Shown: piece by piece, positions 34,443 to 45,506 of the stretch
How the letters are laid out: each line of letters begins with the position of its first letter
Position numbering within the stretch: position 1 is the first letter of the stretch
Translations under genes and position numbers: made by a program
Notes under the pieces: model-generated
Database searches by the model: none
Told to the model about the DNA's origin: nothing
Seen by the model: only the letters and a program-made list of their open reading frames with translations
Assembly: GCA_019973155.2 (NCBI GenBank)
Contig: BPQB01000013.1
Coordinates: 310,001 to 374,000, forward strand
DNA length: 64,000 bases
Direction of reading: 5' to 3'
DNA from: Phanerochaete sordida
Lineage: Eukaryota > Basidiomycota > Agaricomycetes > Polyporales > Phanerochaetaceae

Positions 34443-35997
34443 GGTGGTGGGGGGACAAGGAGAGGAGGAGAGCGGGCGGCGCCGTGTAAGTATGCGGGCG
34501 CGGGCGCTTGGCCCCAGGTATAATTAGGAGGCGCGTAAAGCGTGACGTAATGCCGGTAACGAGCTCGCTCTGCTCTGTGACCGGACGCGCTCTGTGACGA
34601 GCCATTTTCCCACTCGGCCGACCGCCTCTCGGTCCCTCCCGGCCGCCCCTGCCTCCGTCTGCGACCGTCGACATTGTCTGGCTTATATTTGCCGTCGGCA
34701 GCGACGACGACGGACCACTCACCGGCGGTGGGGAAGCCCTCGCGTCGGCGGAAATTGCACCCGCCTTCTCGCCTGTACCAGCCAGGGTCGGCCATGTCTG
34801 CGAATCCTGCATGCCACTCGTGCCTCGCAGCCCATACGCAACCTGAAGTGAGCTGCCGGGTGTGTGCAAGAATTACATAGCGTAGTTGCGAGGGGATTAT
34901 CAGCGCGCGAAGGTCTGCTCAAAGGCGAACGTTTGTCCTTTGCCTCCGTGAAGACGGGAGTTAGACTTGTCGGAAGGGCCTTGAGGACATCCCACGTTGT
35001 ATCCGAGCCACTGATAGAAGCCTCATGAATCCAAATGACCCTCGCAGCTGGCGCGGGCTCTGTGCTCTGCGGCGTGCGGAGAGAGGTATTCGGGGTCCAC
35101 GCCGGGCAGTGGAACCGCGTGTGCGCCGAACGAGAACTAAGCACGGCTCCGCTCCCTGTCATATACTGTGCAATATTGAACAAGGTATGTTACCTCCTCT
35201 GTGTATCTTGGAGCCTTTGTCGCGGCAATAAAGCAGCAATTCGCATTACCAATAGGAAGGCACACGACCCCAGGAAGCGAATAGGGTCGACCTCGCGGAT
35301 GTGGCGCGGACTTGCAGCGCGATTTATAGGCCTGAGACGGACATGGCATGCAGCGGCTGACGATCATAAAAGATTCAAGTCCCTACGAAGTCCCTACGTG
35401 GCATTCAAGTCTTCGGGTAACACGTTTCAAACAGCACGTTTGTAGCTTGACGGCTGCAGCACCGTCCGGCCAATGTCTACCTGTACCTGTAATGTCGTGG
35501 CACACACGACCGCGGTAGGGCCCTAAACCCCGTCGGCTAGCTGAGTTACGTTGACATGCTTTTTAAAGATTCGTGGATTTGTAAGGGGCGCCGCTCAATC
35601 TCCCTCCAATATTCGTCTCGAAGCTTAACCGTGATTTTTGCTATTCCCCGAGGCAAAGCGCATGCACCGCCGATGAAATCGCGCGCTTCCTCTAGAAGGC
35701 AGCCCGGCAGCTCAAGGCAGCAGAATCCAGATATGCTTACCTGCAACTTCACGGAAAGCCTCCACGCCGGTCTCGCTGGACACATCGTCGGCCTAATCTC
35801 GATATTAGCGCCTAGGAGAACAGCACACTGAGGCCCCTAGGCGTTGCGGACCAGCAGGCAGGGTATGAGTAGGGCATGTAAATGTGCATTACGAGGTTGT
35901 AACGATAGCATACGCATAGTAGCACGAGCTGCAAAACGGAGCCGGGGAATTTGCACGTGACAGCGACCAACGGAAGCCTGCAGTTCAACATCGGGCT
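34443..35997. other. 1.55-kb intergenic region
   Basis: Between the ceramidase start and the stop of the processing-peptidase gene, both transcribed leftward. No frame has domain support. It holds the perfect tandem duplication at 35377-35398 and the ceramidase promoter (an AT-rich patch near 34518). Confidence 0.45.
35377..35398 (+). repeat. perfect 11-bp tandem duplication
   Basis: The 11-mer AAGTCCCTACG occurs twice without gap (35377-35387 and 35388-35398) in an intergenic region; a slippage event is the simplest cause. Confidence 0.7.
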
Positions 35998-37743
35998 CTA
36001 CGTGGAGACGCCGTACTTGCGGAGCGTCGCCGCGCACTCCTGGCGGGAGACGTCCTCAGGAGCCATGACAACCACGGTTGGCTTGCGCTGGCTCTCGGGC
36101 CCGAAGAACCTGTGGGCGACGCGGCGGATGGTCGCGGCGTCGACCTCGTCGATGCGATCGCACATCTCGTGGACGGGAATCTTGCGATCGTGGACGAGCA
36201 TCTGGGTTAAGAGTTCATGAGCAACTCGTGCCGATAGCGAAACGACGCGAACGTACCTGCCGACCGAGGTCCTCGACCTCGACGCTCCTGCTCTCGAGCG
36301 CCATGACCAAGCTCGACTTGAGCTGGTTCTTCGCGCGTTGGAGCTCCTCCTCCGGGATCGGTGTGTACAGCAGCAGGCTGAGCTGGTGCACGAGGTGCGG
36401 GAAGATCTCCGCCGGGCTGTTGCCCTCGCTGCCCCTCGTCCTGCCGATGCGGCCGCGGCCGATCTGCCCGGGCGGCCGGCTGACGAACGACGCGTAAAGC
36501 CCGAAGAGCGCCGAGTCCGTGTAGATGTGGTTGAACGACGCGCAGTGCTCGACCTGCGGGTAGTGGTTCAGAATGTGGGTGTACAGCCGCGAGTACATGC
36601 CCTTGCCGGGCCCGCCGGCGCTGAAGGAGCCGCCTCCGCCGAGCAGGACCTGTATTGTGGCGACGGCGTAGACATCGGGGTCGTGAATTGAGGGGCCTTC
36701 GTAGGCGAGGTAGAGGTGAGAAAGTTGAGGAAGGGGAGGGTTTGATGGCGGTGGTGGCACGGGTGGAAGATAGCGATGGCCGCCAGAGTATGTTGAGCCC
36801 AGTGGAGGGAGTTCTGGTGCCGACGGCTGGTTCGGCATGAGATAAGACGATGCCGCTCGTGTGAAGGACTTGTATAATGAGTTTTGTTGTGGTTGTGACG
36901 AAGGAAGGAGGTGTGCAGGTATTTGCTGCGTCCGAGACGAGCCAGAGAAGGATACTTGGGGTTGTGAATGTTGTTCAGGAGCGACGTACTTGATGCTGCC
37001 GAAGAACTTGTCTGCGAGCTCCACAAGCTCGTCATGGTGCATTCCCGCACCCGCGATGACCATTCGCTCTGGTCGGTACCACTGCTTCATGAAAGTTCGC
37101 ATCGTGTTGTCGTCGATCTCGTCGACGCGCTCCAGCGGGCACAGTAGAGGGTTCCCAAGTCCAACACCTCCGTAGGCGGCGTGGTGTAAAATCTCAGGCA
37201 GTATCATGTCGGGCTTGCTGGTGACCTCTCGTATCTCGTACCGTGCAGCGTCGCGCTGCGCTTCGAGCTCCTCCGGCAGGAAAGCTGGAGAGGTTACGGT
37301 GTCGGCAATGAGAGACATGGCAAGTGGCGTGGCATTCGAGAAGTGAGAGGACTGATACATGATGGCTTCGCGCGTGGACGAGCATAGTATCTGTCCACCA
37401 AGCTTGTCCATTGCTTGTGCCATGTCCTCGTCTGAGCGGGTTGTTGTTGTCTGTAAAACTGTGAGGGACCTACAGACATAGTCACAGGATGGATACGCAC
37501 CTTGAACGCCATTCGATCCAAGAAATGGCTCACCCCGGACGATGCTGGAGTCTCATAACGCGAACCAGCATCAACGTACAGCCCGAGAGCGGCGAAGTGA
37601 CCTGGAGTGTGCTCCGTCGCGACCCGAATCTTGTTCGGGAGAGTTGTCATCTTGACAAGCGGGTCCGCATTCTTCGTCAAATCATGAGTGTGTATGCCCC
37701 GGCGGCGGAGGGCACCCAGCTGTCGTAGGGGAGCTTTACGCAT
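35998..37743 (-). CDS. MAS2: mitochondrial processing peptidase, alpha subunit
   Basis: Non-catalytic partner of the heterodimer that removes presequences from imported matrix proteins. ATG at 37741-37743 begins a basic targeting sequence (MRKAPLRQLGALRRRGIHTH), then MTTLPNKIRVATEHTPGHFA and AALGLYVDAGSRYE. Where the beta subunit has the HxxEH zinc motif this protein has HFLDRMAFK, so it lacks the catalytic site as expected for alpha. GGQILCSSTREAIMYQ, the ERMVIAGAGMHHDELVELAD block and the glycine-rich loop LLGGGGSFSAGGPGKGMYSR identify the alpha chain. A proline-rich stretch of about 70 residues (about 36740-36960) lies between the two M16 halves before HLYLAYEGPSIHDPDVYA. Three exons; stop at 35998. 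Confidence 0.94.
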
Positions 37744-37897
37744 AGCGGTGGACGGAGAATGAGTGCTTTCCAGAGACGCCCAAAGCACCCCTCCGTAAGC
37801 CAGCGCTTGGCAAATTGCCCATTTAGGTAGGAGCGTCTCGGGCACCACTGATCATCCATGTATCCTCCATATCCTAGATACGCTATCTGTTCCGCAA

Positions 37898-37982
37898 GAC
37901 TCAATAGCTCAGTGGTTAGAGCATGCGATTGCAGCGGTCACGTGATATCGCAGGGTCCCGTGTTCAAATCACGGTTGGGTCT
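37898..37982 (+). tRNA. tRNA-Cys(GCA) with 12-nt intron
   Basis: Acceptor GACTCAA pairs with TTGGGTC (one G-T) and is followed by discriminator T, as usual for tRNA-Cys. D arm GCTC/GAGC; anticodon stem TGCGA (37924-37928) with TCGCA (37948-37952); T arm CCGTG-TTCAAAT-CACGG. The anticodon is GCA at 37931-37933. A 12-nt intron (37935-37946, CGGTCACGTGAT) sits right after base 37, the standard nuclear position. A T-run follows. Intergenic, divergent from the processing-peptidase gene. Confidence 0.92.
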
Positions 37983-37984
37983 GC

Positions 37985-37991
37985 TTTTTTT
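37985..37991 (+). terminator. RNA polymerase III terminator of tRNA-Cys
   Basis: Run of seven T two bases after the mature tRNA end. Confidence 0.8.
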
Positions 37992-38312
37992 CTTGCAGGA
38001 CGTGCATCGTGCACTTGGTGGGGAGAGTACTCGTCCGGGATCCCTCTCCTCTCTGGAACCTTGTGCAGACTCATCCGGTATGTATCTTCGACAGGGTATC
38101 ACGCGCACGGCATGGATGCGCTCATGACATAGAAATCTTGGGGGATTTCGTTGGGACATAAATATCTTATCGAATTTTACTTTTTATGCATTCTGAGCTA
38201 AGTTAGTCTCTCACGAGGTATTTAACGCCGCCATCTTGGCTGCGCTCTCACAGGGAGCGCATGTTCAATTTTTGTCTTCTCGCACACTCGCGTAGCTGAT
38301 CTCCACACCGCT

Positions 38313-40523
38313 ATGGTGGACACAAACTTCGTAGAGGACCACGAGGGCTTGCACTACGATGTCTGTACGCACAACATCAGTGTTGATGGCGCGGCCAACC
38401 ACTGGCTGCTCGATGCCCAGCTTCTTGCGCCGACGGCTTCCAGCGAGCGGGTGCTGAATTCCATTCAGGATATCACCTTCCGTGCAGAAGCGGTGGCCCG
38501 ACCAGAGGTAGCTAATCACGATATCTATAGGCCCGAGGCAATGAGGACCATTGAGAGCGAAATTGATCGCCTGGGACCTCAGCTACGGGAGCTCAGCCTG
38601 AAGATTCACAGTAGGTTCGCATGTAACAGGACGCACACAGGCTGACCATAGATATTATTAGGCCATCCGGAGCTACGATTTCGCGAGCAGTGCGTGCTGC
38701 AGTTCGATGGCGAGCCTGCGTTGCTAAATCGACCCACAGATTCGCCCACGACGCGCTGAGCGACTTCATGGCCAACCAAGGCTTCGAAGTCACCAGGCGG
38801 TACATGTCTCATGTGCCCTCTAAGGAGAGCCCGCGATTCATGACCACTGCGTGGCGCGCGGCGTTCACTCATACTCCCAAGCGAGCCCAGGCGAACCGTT
38901 CTATCCGTACCCTTGGAGTCAACTCAGAAATGGACGCGTTGCCCATCCCCAGGGGCAGCGCAAGCCATGCGTGTGGTCACAACCTGATCGCTGTGGCAGG
39001 CGTCGCCGTCGCCGTAGGGGTGAAAAGAGCTCTGGAGGTGCACGACGTCGCTGGCTCGGTGGTCTTGCTCGGCACCCCAGGTCAGTCACGAGCACCCATT
39101 TATGACCCACTCGGCTGGGTTTTGACATCTGCTCGTCAGCTGAGGAGGGCGGCCATGGCAAGGTCCGCCTGATAGAAGCTGGCGCGTACAAGGATATGGA
39201 CGCATGCATAATGTTGGTTTGTTCTCTTGCGTTGACTTCCTACCCTCATGCTCAAGCTACCTACCGGTGAATAGGTGCCATCCCGGGTCTGGCCCTGCAC
39301 ATATGGTAGTGAATGCAGGTAGCCTAGCCATTCAGGCCATCGACGTTCAGTTCAAAGGGAAACCGTGCGTACCTCACAATAATGACTCTCATCGTATGCT
39401 CATCCACAGTGCGCAGGGCTCATGTACGTAGTACCCCTAAATTATTTGCTCCCCGGCTCTGACGTGATGTACGGAGCAGGCCGCTCTCCAGCCCTGGGAC
39501 GGAATCAACGCTCAGGACGCGGTGGTGCAGTCATTCAACTCCATCTCGATGCTCAGGCAGCAGCTTCGACCGGACCTTCGCGTACATGGCGTCGTGCGCT
39601 TCGACAAGTCTTCTCTCCCTGTAAATGGTAAAGTTCTTTGGTCATGGAGAAATCCTCACGAAAATTCATGCTGGCGGACATAGTCATCCCCTCCGATATG
39701 TCCATGGTATGGAATATTCGCGCGCCCACCAAGGAAGGCCTCGACGATCTGAGGCAACGAGTCGTGAAGTGCTTCCAGTGAGTAATCACGTCTTCTGATA
39801 TCGCTGAAGCGTCATGGACTGCACAGAGGCGCGGCCGCGGCGACAGGATGTACAGTGTCCATCATTTGCAAGCAGCCTCTTTTGAACTTGCAGCAAAATG
39901 CCGCGTTAGGTAGGGCGTCGGTCATCGATAGCTGAGCTGCTAGTTCCGGAAGGCTGACGCGCGTTGTAGCTCGGGAGTTCGAAAGAACAGCCGTCAATTG
40001 GTGCGGACTGACGGCTGCTAAAGTTGAGGACAGCGGTGCATTTTCTACCGACTTTGTGAGTGCTGGTCCGGTCATCTGAAGCTCGCTAGTGTTGACCATG
40101 GTATAGGGCAACGTCACCTACGGTACGCATCTCCTATTCCAGAACGATAAGCCCAGATGCTGAGCGTATGAACAGAGGTGCCCGGATTGCATCCCGCATA
40201 CAGTAAGGGAGAAAATACTCTACATATACTCGGAGGCTGACAAGGACTGCCTAGCGATACCTACGGCCAACGGCGGCGCCAACCATACCGCAGAGTTTGC
40301 CACAGCCGCTGCCACAAAGGAGGCACACGACGCGACGATCCAGGTTGCCAAGGCGCTCGCGCTCACTGGCTTCCGCATTCTTGATGATGAGGCATTCTTC
40401 AGACAGGTAGGTTATGCGTATCCATGCTCGACATTTGACCGAATATATTTCCGAAGGTAAAGGACGTTTTCACGAGCCTTCAAGCCATCGGGAGTGAACA
40501 AGAGAAAGCAGAAGCCGAAATAT
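38313..40523 (+). CDS. M20-family metal-dependent amidohydrolase
   Basis: Zinc aminoacylase/carboxypeptidase-like enzyme; substrate unknown, probably an N-acyl or dipeptide compound. Spliced by eye into one frame: IYRPEAMRTIESEIDRLG, HPELRFREQ, MANQGFEVTRRYM, LGVNSEMDALP, SHACGHNLIAVAGVAVAVGV (zinc ligand and catalytic Asp region), LLGTPAEEGGHGKV (general-base Glu), DACIMCHPGSGPAH, PWDGINAQDAVVQSFNSISM, VIPSDMSMVWNIRAPTKEG, GNVTYEVPGLHPAYSKGE and a final EFATAAATKEAHDATIQVAK. Stop at 40521-40523. About ten introns, including a 7-nt exon at 39417-39423 and one with donor GTTGGT (about 39210). The N-terminal 70 residues before IYRPE are longer than usual, so the start at 38313 is uncertain. Confidence 0.85.
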
Positions 40524-40822
40524 GACCATGTATTCTATCACGTACTTCCATCATCTTGTCGTTGCCTATTATCCGAGAATTGTCTCCTGCTTGTGTGGGC
40601 GCGGCGGCCTCGGGAGTCGGGACTCGGACCAAAGAGCGTTGTGGCGCCCCGAGGAAGATCACGTGCAGCATTGCCACAAAAGGCAGTCTATCAACAGGCC
40701 CGCGAGTTGGCGTCGCTGTGTGCAGGGAGTCGGGTTCAGACACATTATTCGAGCTGGCCATCGCCACCAACAAGTATCAGGGTACCTCAAGCCGCAGCCC
40801 CCAGCGAGCTCACCAGTACTCC

Positions 40823-43214
40823 ATGTCGAAGAGAGAAGCGAGCACGCTCGCCGCGCAGGGAGTCGATGTGGACGCACCCCGCGCCAAACGACAGAAGACT
40901 GTGGCCGCGAGTACACAGAACGCAGGCGTATCCGGCGAGACGTCGACAGCCCACAGCTCAGGAGGTGTCGGAGGCGAAGACGCGAAGTCCGCGGAGGATC
41001 CAGAGCAGGTGAAGGAGCGAGGTCTCAAGTTGTGGCAGACGATCAAGGACGCTAAGGACAAGGAGTGCGTGACAGTCTTTAGCTCTTTCGATTGAAGCAG
41101 GTTGGTAACAGACGACCTCATCACTCGCCTCTTTCCTCTTAACACCACTCCCTCTCGAACCTACACCCTTTCATACCTCGCCCACATCGCCGTTTCGCAT
41201 GCAGGAGTGGTCGGCAGCTGTCCCACGATTTCCTGCGTCTGCCTTCCAAACGGCAGTACCCCGACTACTATGACCAAATCAAGCGGCCCATAGCTCTCGA
41301 CGACATCAAGAAACGACTTGAGAGTGGACAGTATGCGTTCTTCGAGGAAGTTAGGGCGGATTTCGAGCAATGCTTCAAGAACGCGAAGAAGTACAACATG
41401 AAGGAGAGTCAGATCTGGAGGGACGCGAAACTCCTCCATGTGAGTAGCTGGCTCCTGTCTCCTGAGGCTTGGCCATCCCCTAACATGTCTACCCCGCAGA
41501 AACTGGTCAACAAGGAGTCAAGCAGGATTACAGGTGTACCTGCTGGGGACGAGGACGATGCCGAAGCGAACGGGGAAGCTGGCTCGGACACTGAGGACAA
41601 GAAGAAGAAAGCTCCGAATATGAGCCGCCTCCTCAAGACGCGTCTTCAGAAGCTGGTCGAAAAGACCGACGACAAGTACGTCTCCTGTATCTGCCCTCAA
41701 TCGCATTCCTGACTGTCCCCCAGTGGTCGAGTTCTGTCCGCCGAGTTCATGGAGCTTCCAAACAGGAAGCAGTGGCCGGTATACTACAAGATCATCAAGA
41801 AGCCGCAATGCTTGGAGAATATCTTCGTATGTTGCGAGATCTCTTGCCGTAAGCATGGCTAATCCCTTGCTCTAGAAACGCCTGAAACGCAAGGAGTACC
41901 ACACGCCTTTGGAGTTCGCGAACGACGTTGAACTCGTGTTCTCAAATGCTCTTGAGTTTAACCAGGAGCATACAGGGATTTGGGAAGATGCGTTGATCCT
42001 ACGAGTCAGTGATGTTTCTCGTCCTGTATCGTGTAACTCTCATAACCATGCCGTTTGTCAAACAGGATTATTTCCGACAACTCCTGTCGGATCTTCCTCC
42101 TCCATTCACCATTCCCGCTTATGCTTCCCCAGACCACTCCACGAAGGTGAAGCTGAAGATGCCCCAGGCGACTACCGCACAACCGCCCGCACCGCAAGCT
42201 AGCAGTAGCACTCTCCCTATCGCACCGATGAATGCTCCGACTGTGGCGAGCCCGCGGCCAATTGCTCGGGCTCCTCCTCTAGCACCGGCAACCTCATCCC
42301 CCGTGGTGCAGCCCGCCACTTCGCCGGCGGTCTTCACGAGTGTCATGTCACCGCCGGCACCACCGAAAGCGACACCTGCGGTGGTCAACGGGTCCGCGAC
42401 AACTTCCTCAGTCCCCCATGCAGCATCACCGTACCCAACTCTGCCAGCCACAGCAGCCGCTCCCCAGACCACACTAGCTGTTGCAAGCACCCCGCAGCAG
42501 GCATATGGCAGCGCATATGGTCACCATTATCCAGCTGCAGCATATCGGGTCACCGTCCCGTCGACCTCCCTGCCGAACACTAACAACATTGGCCCTACCA
42601 CCCGCCAGTACGCTCCGCCCGCCGTCCAACCGCAGGCACCTCCTCTTCCTCAGCAGCGCTCGCAGTCGCAGGTGCCGCTCGTCGCGAAGTCGCCCACTCC
42701 CACCGAGGCCGGCCGTCCGCTGCGCCATGTCAGCGTGCTCACGAAGCCCGCGGGGCGGCGGCTGGACATGGACTACCGCGACGGCGTGAAGATCTGGTCT
42801 GCGCGCCTGGGCTCTGCGGAGACGAGTCTGCGGGTGAGCGGCGTGAAGTACCTGGATGACGACGACAGCGACGCCGAGGATGGCGCGCATGGCGAGGTTG
42901 AGCGCCACGAGGAGGAGGAGGAGGGCGAGGAGGAAGAGGAGCCTCAGCCGCAGGTCCCGCAGAAGCGTCCTCGCGGCCGGCCGCGGAAGAAGCGCGGCAA
43001 GGCGAACGAGAGTCCGAAGGGCAAGGGCAAGGCACCCGCCAAGCAGCGGCCGACCGAGGGCGAGCTCCAGGTGAAGCTCAATAGCGTCGTGATCAGCCCC
43101 ACTGAGGAGGGCGTGTGGGAGTTCGAGCTGCCTGTCGGCCTGAGCGTCGTTGAGGTCGGCGCGAAGGGCGGCATGACGTGGCGCGTATATCTTGACCGAA
43201 TAGCTCTGGCGTAA
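40823..43214 (+). CDS. tandem-bromodomain chromatin protein, RSC4-like
   Basis: Probable subunit of an RSC/SWI-SNF type remodeller that reads acetylated histone tails. After a basic N-terminus (MSKREASTLAAQG) the first bromodomain spans about 41200-41440: LSHDFLRLPSKRQYPDYYDQ, IKRPIALDDIKKRLESGQY and FKNAKKYNMKESQIW. The second (about 41725-42005) has LPNRKQWPVYYKIIKKPQCL, the acetyl-lysine pocket NALEFNQEHTGIWEDA. A long Pro/Ala/Ser linker follows, then an AT-hook (KRPRGRPRKKRGK) and a C-terminal domain ending WEFELPVGLSVVEVGAKGG and WRVYLDRIALA. Bromodomain pairing plus this C-terminal fold fit RSC4 better than RSC1/2, which carry a BAH domain not seen here. Five introns; stop 43214. Confidence 0.85.
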
Positions 43215-43381
43215 CAGCGAGCTTGGTATCTTTTCTTCGTTCTGGGAAACGGTGGGGATTGTACAATAGCACCGCGATTTTTTGCACCCAGTAATATTCC
43301 CCAGAGTACAGTACAGTTAATGGAAGATGTCTAGTCGCGATAATAATGTGAGAGTCCATCCGGTCCGTGCCACGCCCAAGC

Positions 43382-45384
43382 CTACACTGCCGCCTCTTTC
43401 CGCCACCTCTCGACTCTGCTAGCAAGGGGCAGCTCCTCTTCCTCTTCCTCGCTCGTGCTAGATGATTCGGGTGTCTCCGGCACATAAACGTTGTAACGCC
43501 CAGGTTCGTGCACCTGCTCGAGGACGTGCTGGCGCAGCATATTCTCGCGGTTGATTGGGCGAACCTCGTAGCCCTCCGATCCCCGCCGTACAAAAGATCG
43601 CGGGTTCGACGGCGCGTCCTCGTCGTCTGTGATTGAGCCGACAGAACCTGGCGAATCCGAGAAAGTGTCATCGTCGCCGGGTGGGCGGTAGTCGGGGTGG
43701 TATGGCGGAACAGACGAGATATGTCCGTGCGCTTTCTTCCCACGACGTGAGCTGGATGCTCGGCGCACCATGCCATTTGGTTGCAGATATGGATTGAGCG
43801 CGCCGTTCTCGTAGGTCCAGGGGCTCGAAGGAAGAGTCAAGGTGTGGTTTGGATCATCAGGAGGGAGTGCGTTGGGGTCTTTGGGCGGCCATGATTCTGC
43901 CCTGGGATCTAGAAATGCAATTTATGAGCGCAAGTCCGAAGATGGGTTGTAACATGTGGTCAAAAAGGAAGTGAGTCAGCTGTATGTATATGAGCTTTCG
44001 AGTTCCCGCTGCTAGAAGAACGAAATTCGACCTACCTTGGAATACCGGAGCATTCATGCCTCGGCTGTATCGCGACTCTTCCAGGCATCCATTCGCCGAC
44101 CCCAATCGTCAGCTTGCTGCTGGAGCTCCATCCACTCACCGCTCGGGTCCGCCAAAGGATATTTCAGGCCGTTGCCTTGAGGAGGTCCTGGCCAGCACCA
44201 GAGCCACGCACTGTCACCCAGCACGGCAGCGATATTCTTCCGAACGCCAATGTGCTGCAACGGATGGTCAGTAGAACAAGGCTTGAGAAACGACGACGGC
44301 CTTACATAGGGAAACTTGATCTGGAAGTGACACAGTTAAGCTACGTAGTTTGCAAGGCCATGAGACGCATTTACCTCCTGAATCTTTCCTCTACGGACTA
44401 AGGTAGCGACTTTATCCTTTTCCCAGCCCTCAATAGTAGTGGTGTTATTGCGCAACGCATTGAAGTGGTAGATGCTGAAAAGAGTGTTAGATAAGCTTTC
44501 GATGAACTGAGTTGGACGCACCTGAAACCGCCAACGGCCAGGAGTACTGGGATACAGAAAGTATAGTTGAGGATAATAAATATGAGCTCGAGGAAAGATG
44601 GCTCGTCCTACAGCAGTCAGTTAAGTCGCGATGAATCTAAGGGCGACACATACCCAGAATCTTCCGTTTGAAGCATGCAGTACACGCTTTGTAACCATAG
44701 CAAGATGGTATGTACAAGCAATGTCGACGTAAAACAGGAAGCGAATGAAGTGCCCGTAGTTGAAGTGCCCGACGCAATTGTTGACCCACGGGCAGTGATG
44801 GTCTGGAATGAATTTGTAAGGGGAGGGGGATTAAACTATATTATATGAAAAGGGCACACACCCATACGAAGTACACATCTGTGTTAAATGTCAGCTGGGG
44901 AATCCTTGCGGGGACAGTGTCTGCGCACCGCTTGCACTGGCGACAGTGATGGGCACGCGGTGGCTTGTAGTTCTCGCACGTTCGACAGAATCTTGGTCCT
45001 CTGGTTAGCTTCTTGACCTCGTACCCATCTTCGCTTTGAAAGTCGGGTTGCTATGCACGCACGGAGACAATGAGGCAAGCTGCAAGTTACGGCCGCGCGA
45101 AGGACACGCACCCAATTATTAGGGACCCGCCCCGGGTCAGTGACGACAACAAGATAGTAATTCCAGAGTAGCATTCCCAGCAAGGCACTACGTATACAGC
45201 TTCAGACGCAGATACAAAGCGTAGAGATAGTGGCTCACTTGAAGGGTATAAGCAAAGCCAGCAGCTCTACACTGAGCACGCTGCCGTACCACGGCCATAT
45301 GATGAATATCTGCGACGAATAACCAATAAAAGTGATGAGAAAGAGTGTTCCACCGACAAAGAGTCGGCCAAGGAGTCGCCCCAT
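43382..45384 (-). CDS. PFA4: palmitoyltransferase of the DHHC family, Pfa4-like
   Basis: ER-resident S-acyltransferase; in yeast Pfa4 modifies chitin synthase Chs3. Start at 45384 ([19 protein letters not shown]), first two spans, then the DPG motif ([13 protein letters not shown]). The cysteine-rich domain reads [47 protein letters not shown]. The catalytic DHHC is at about 44792-44805. Spans three and four follow, then the TTxE-type motif as [12 protein letters not shown] and a long hydrophilic tail with a C-terminal acidic Ser-rich stretch, stop at 43382. A 17-nt exon (44862-44878) encodes the residues just before DHHC. About nine introns. The start lies 122 bp from a divergent gene, so the two share a promoter region. 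Confidence 0.9.
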
Positions 45385-45506
45385 GGGCAGGTCGAGGTGG
45401 TGAAGGTGCAGCAGCAAGCCGCCGCGTCTGCTGCACCGACGCAGTCTGATCCGGACGAAAGACGCCCTGCTGCTTCGTTTGGACTTGACCACCACCTTCT
45501 TCGACA

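Noticed and set aside
34719..35445. Frames of 130-154 codons between ceramidase and processing peptidase
   Set aside because: No motifs, overlapping on both strands, poor composition.
38313..40523. M20 gene as a pseudogene
   Set aside because: At first the frame seemed broken many times, but each break is removed by a short intron or the 7-nt exon, and all catalytic motifs are present.
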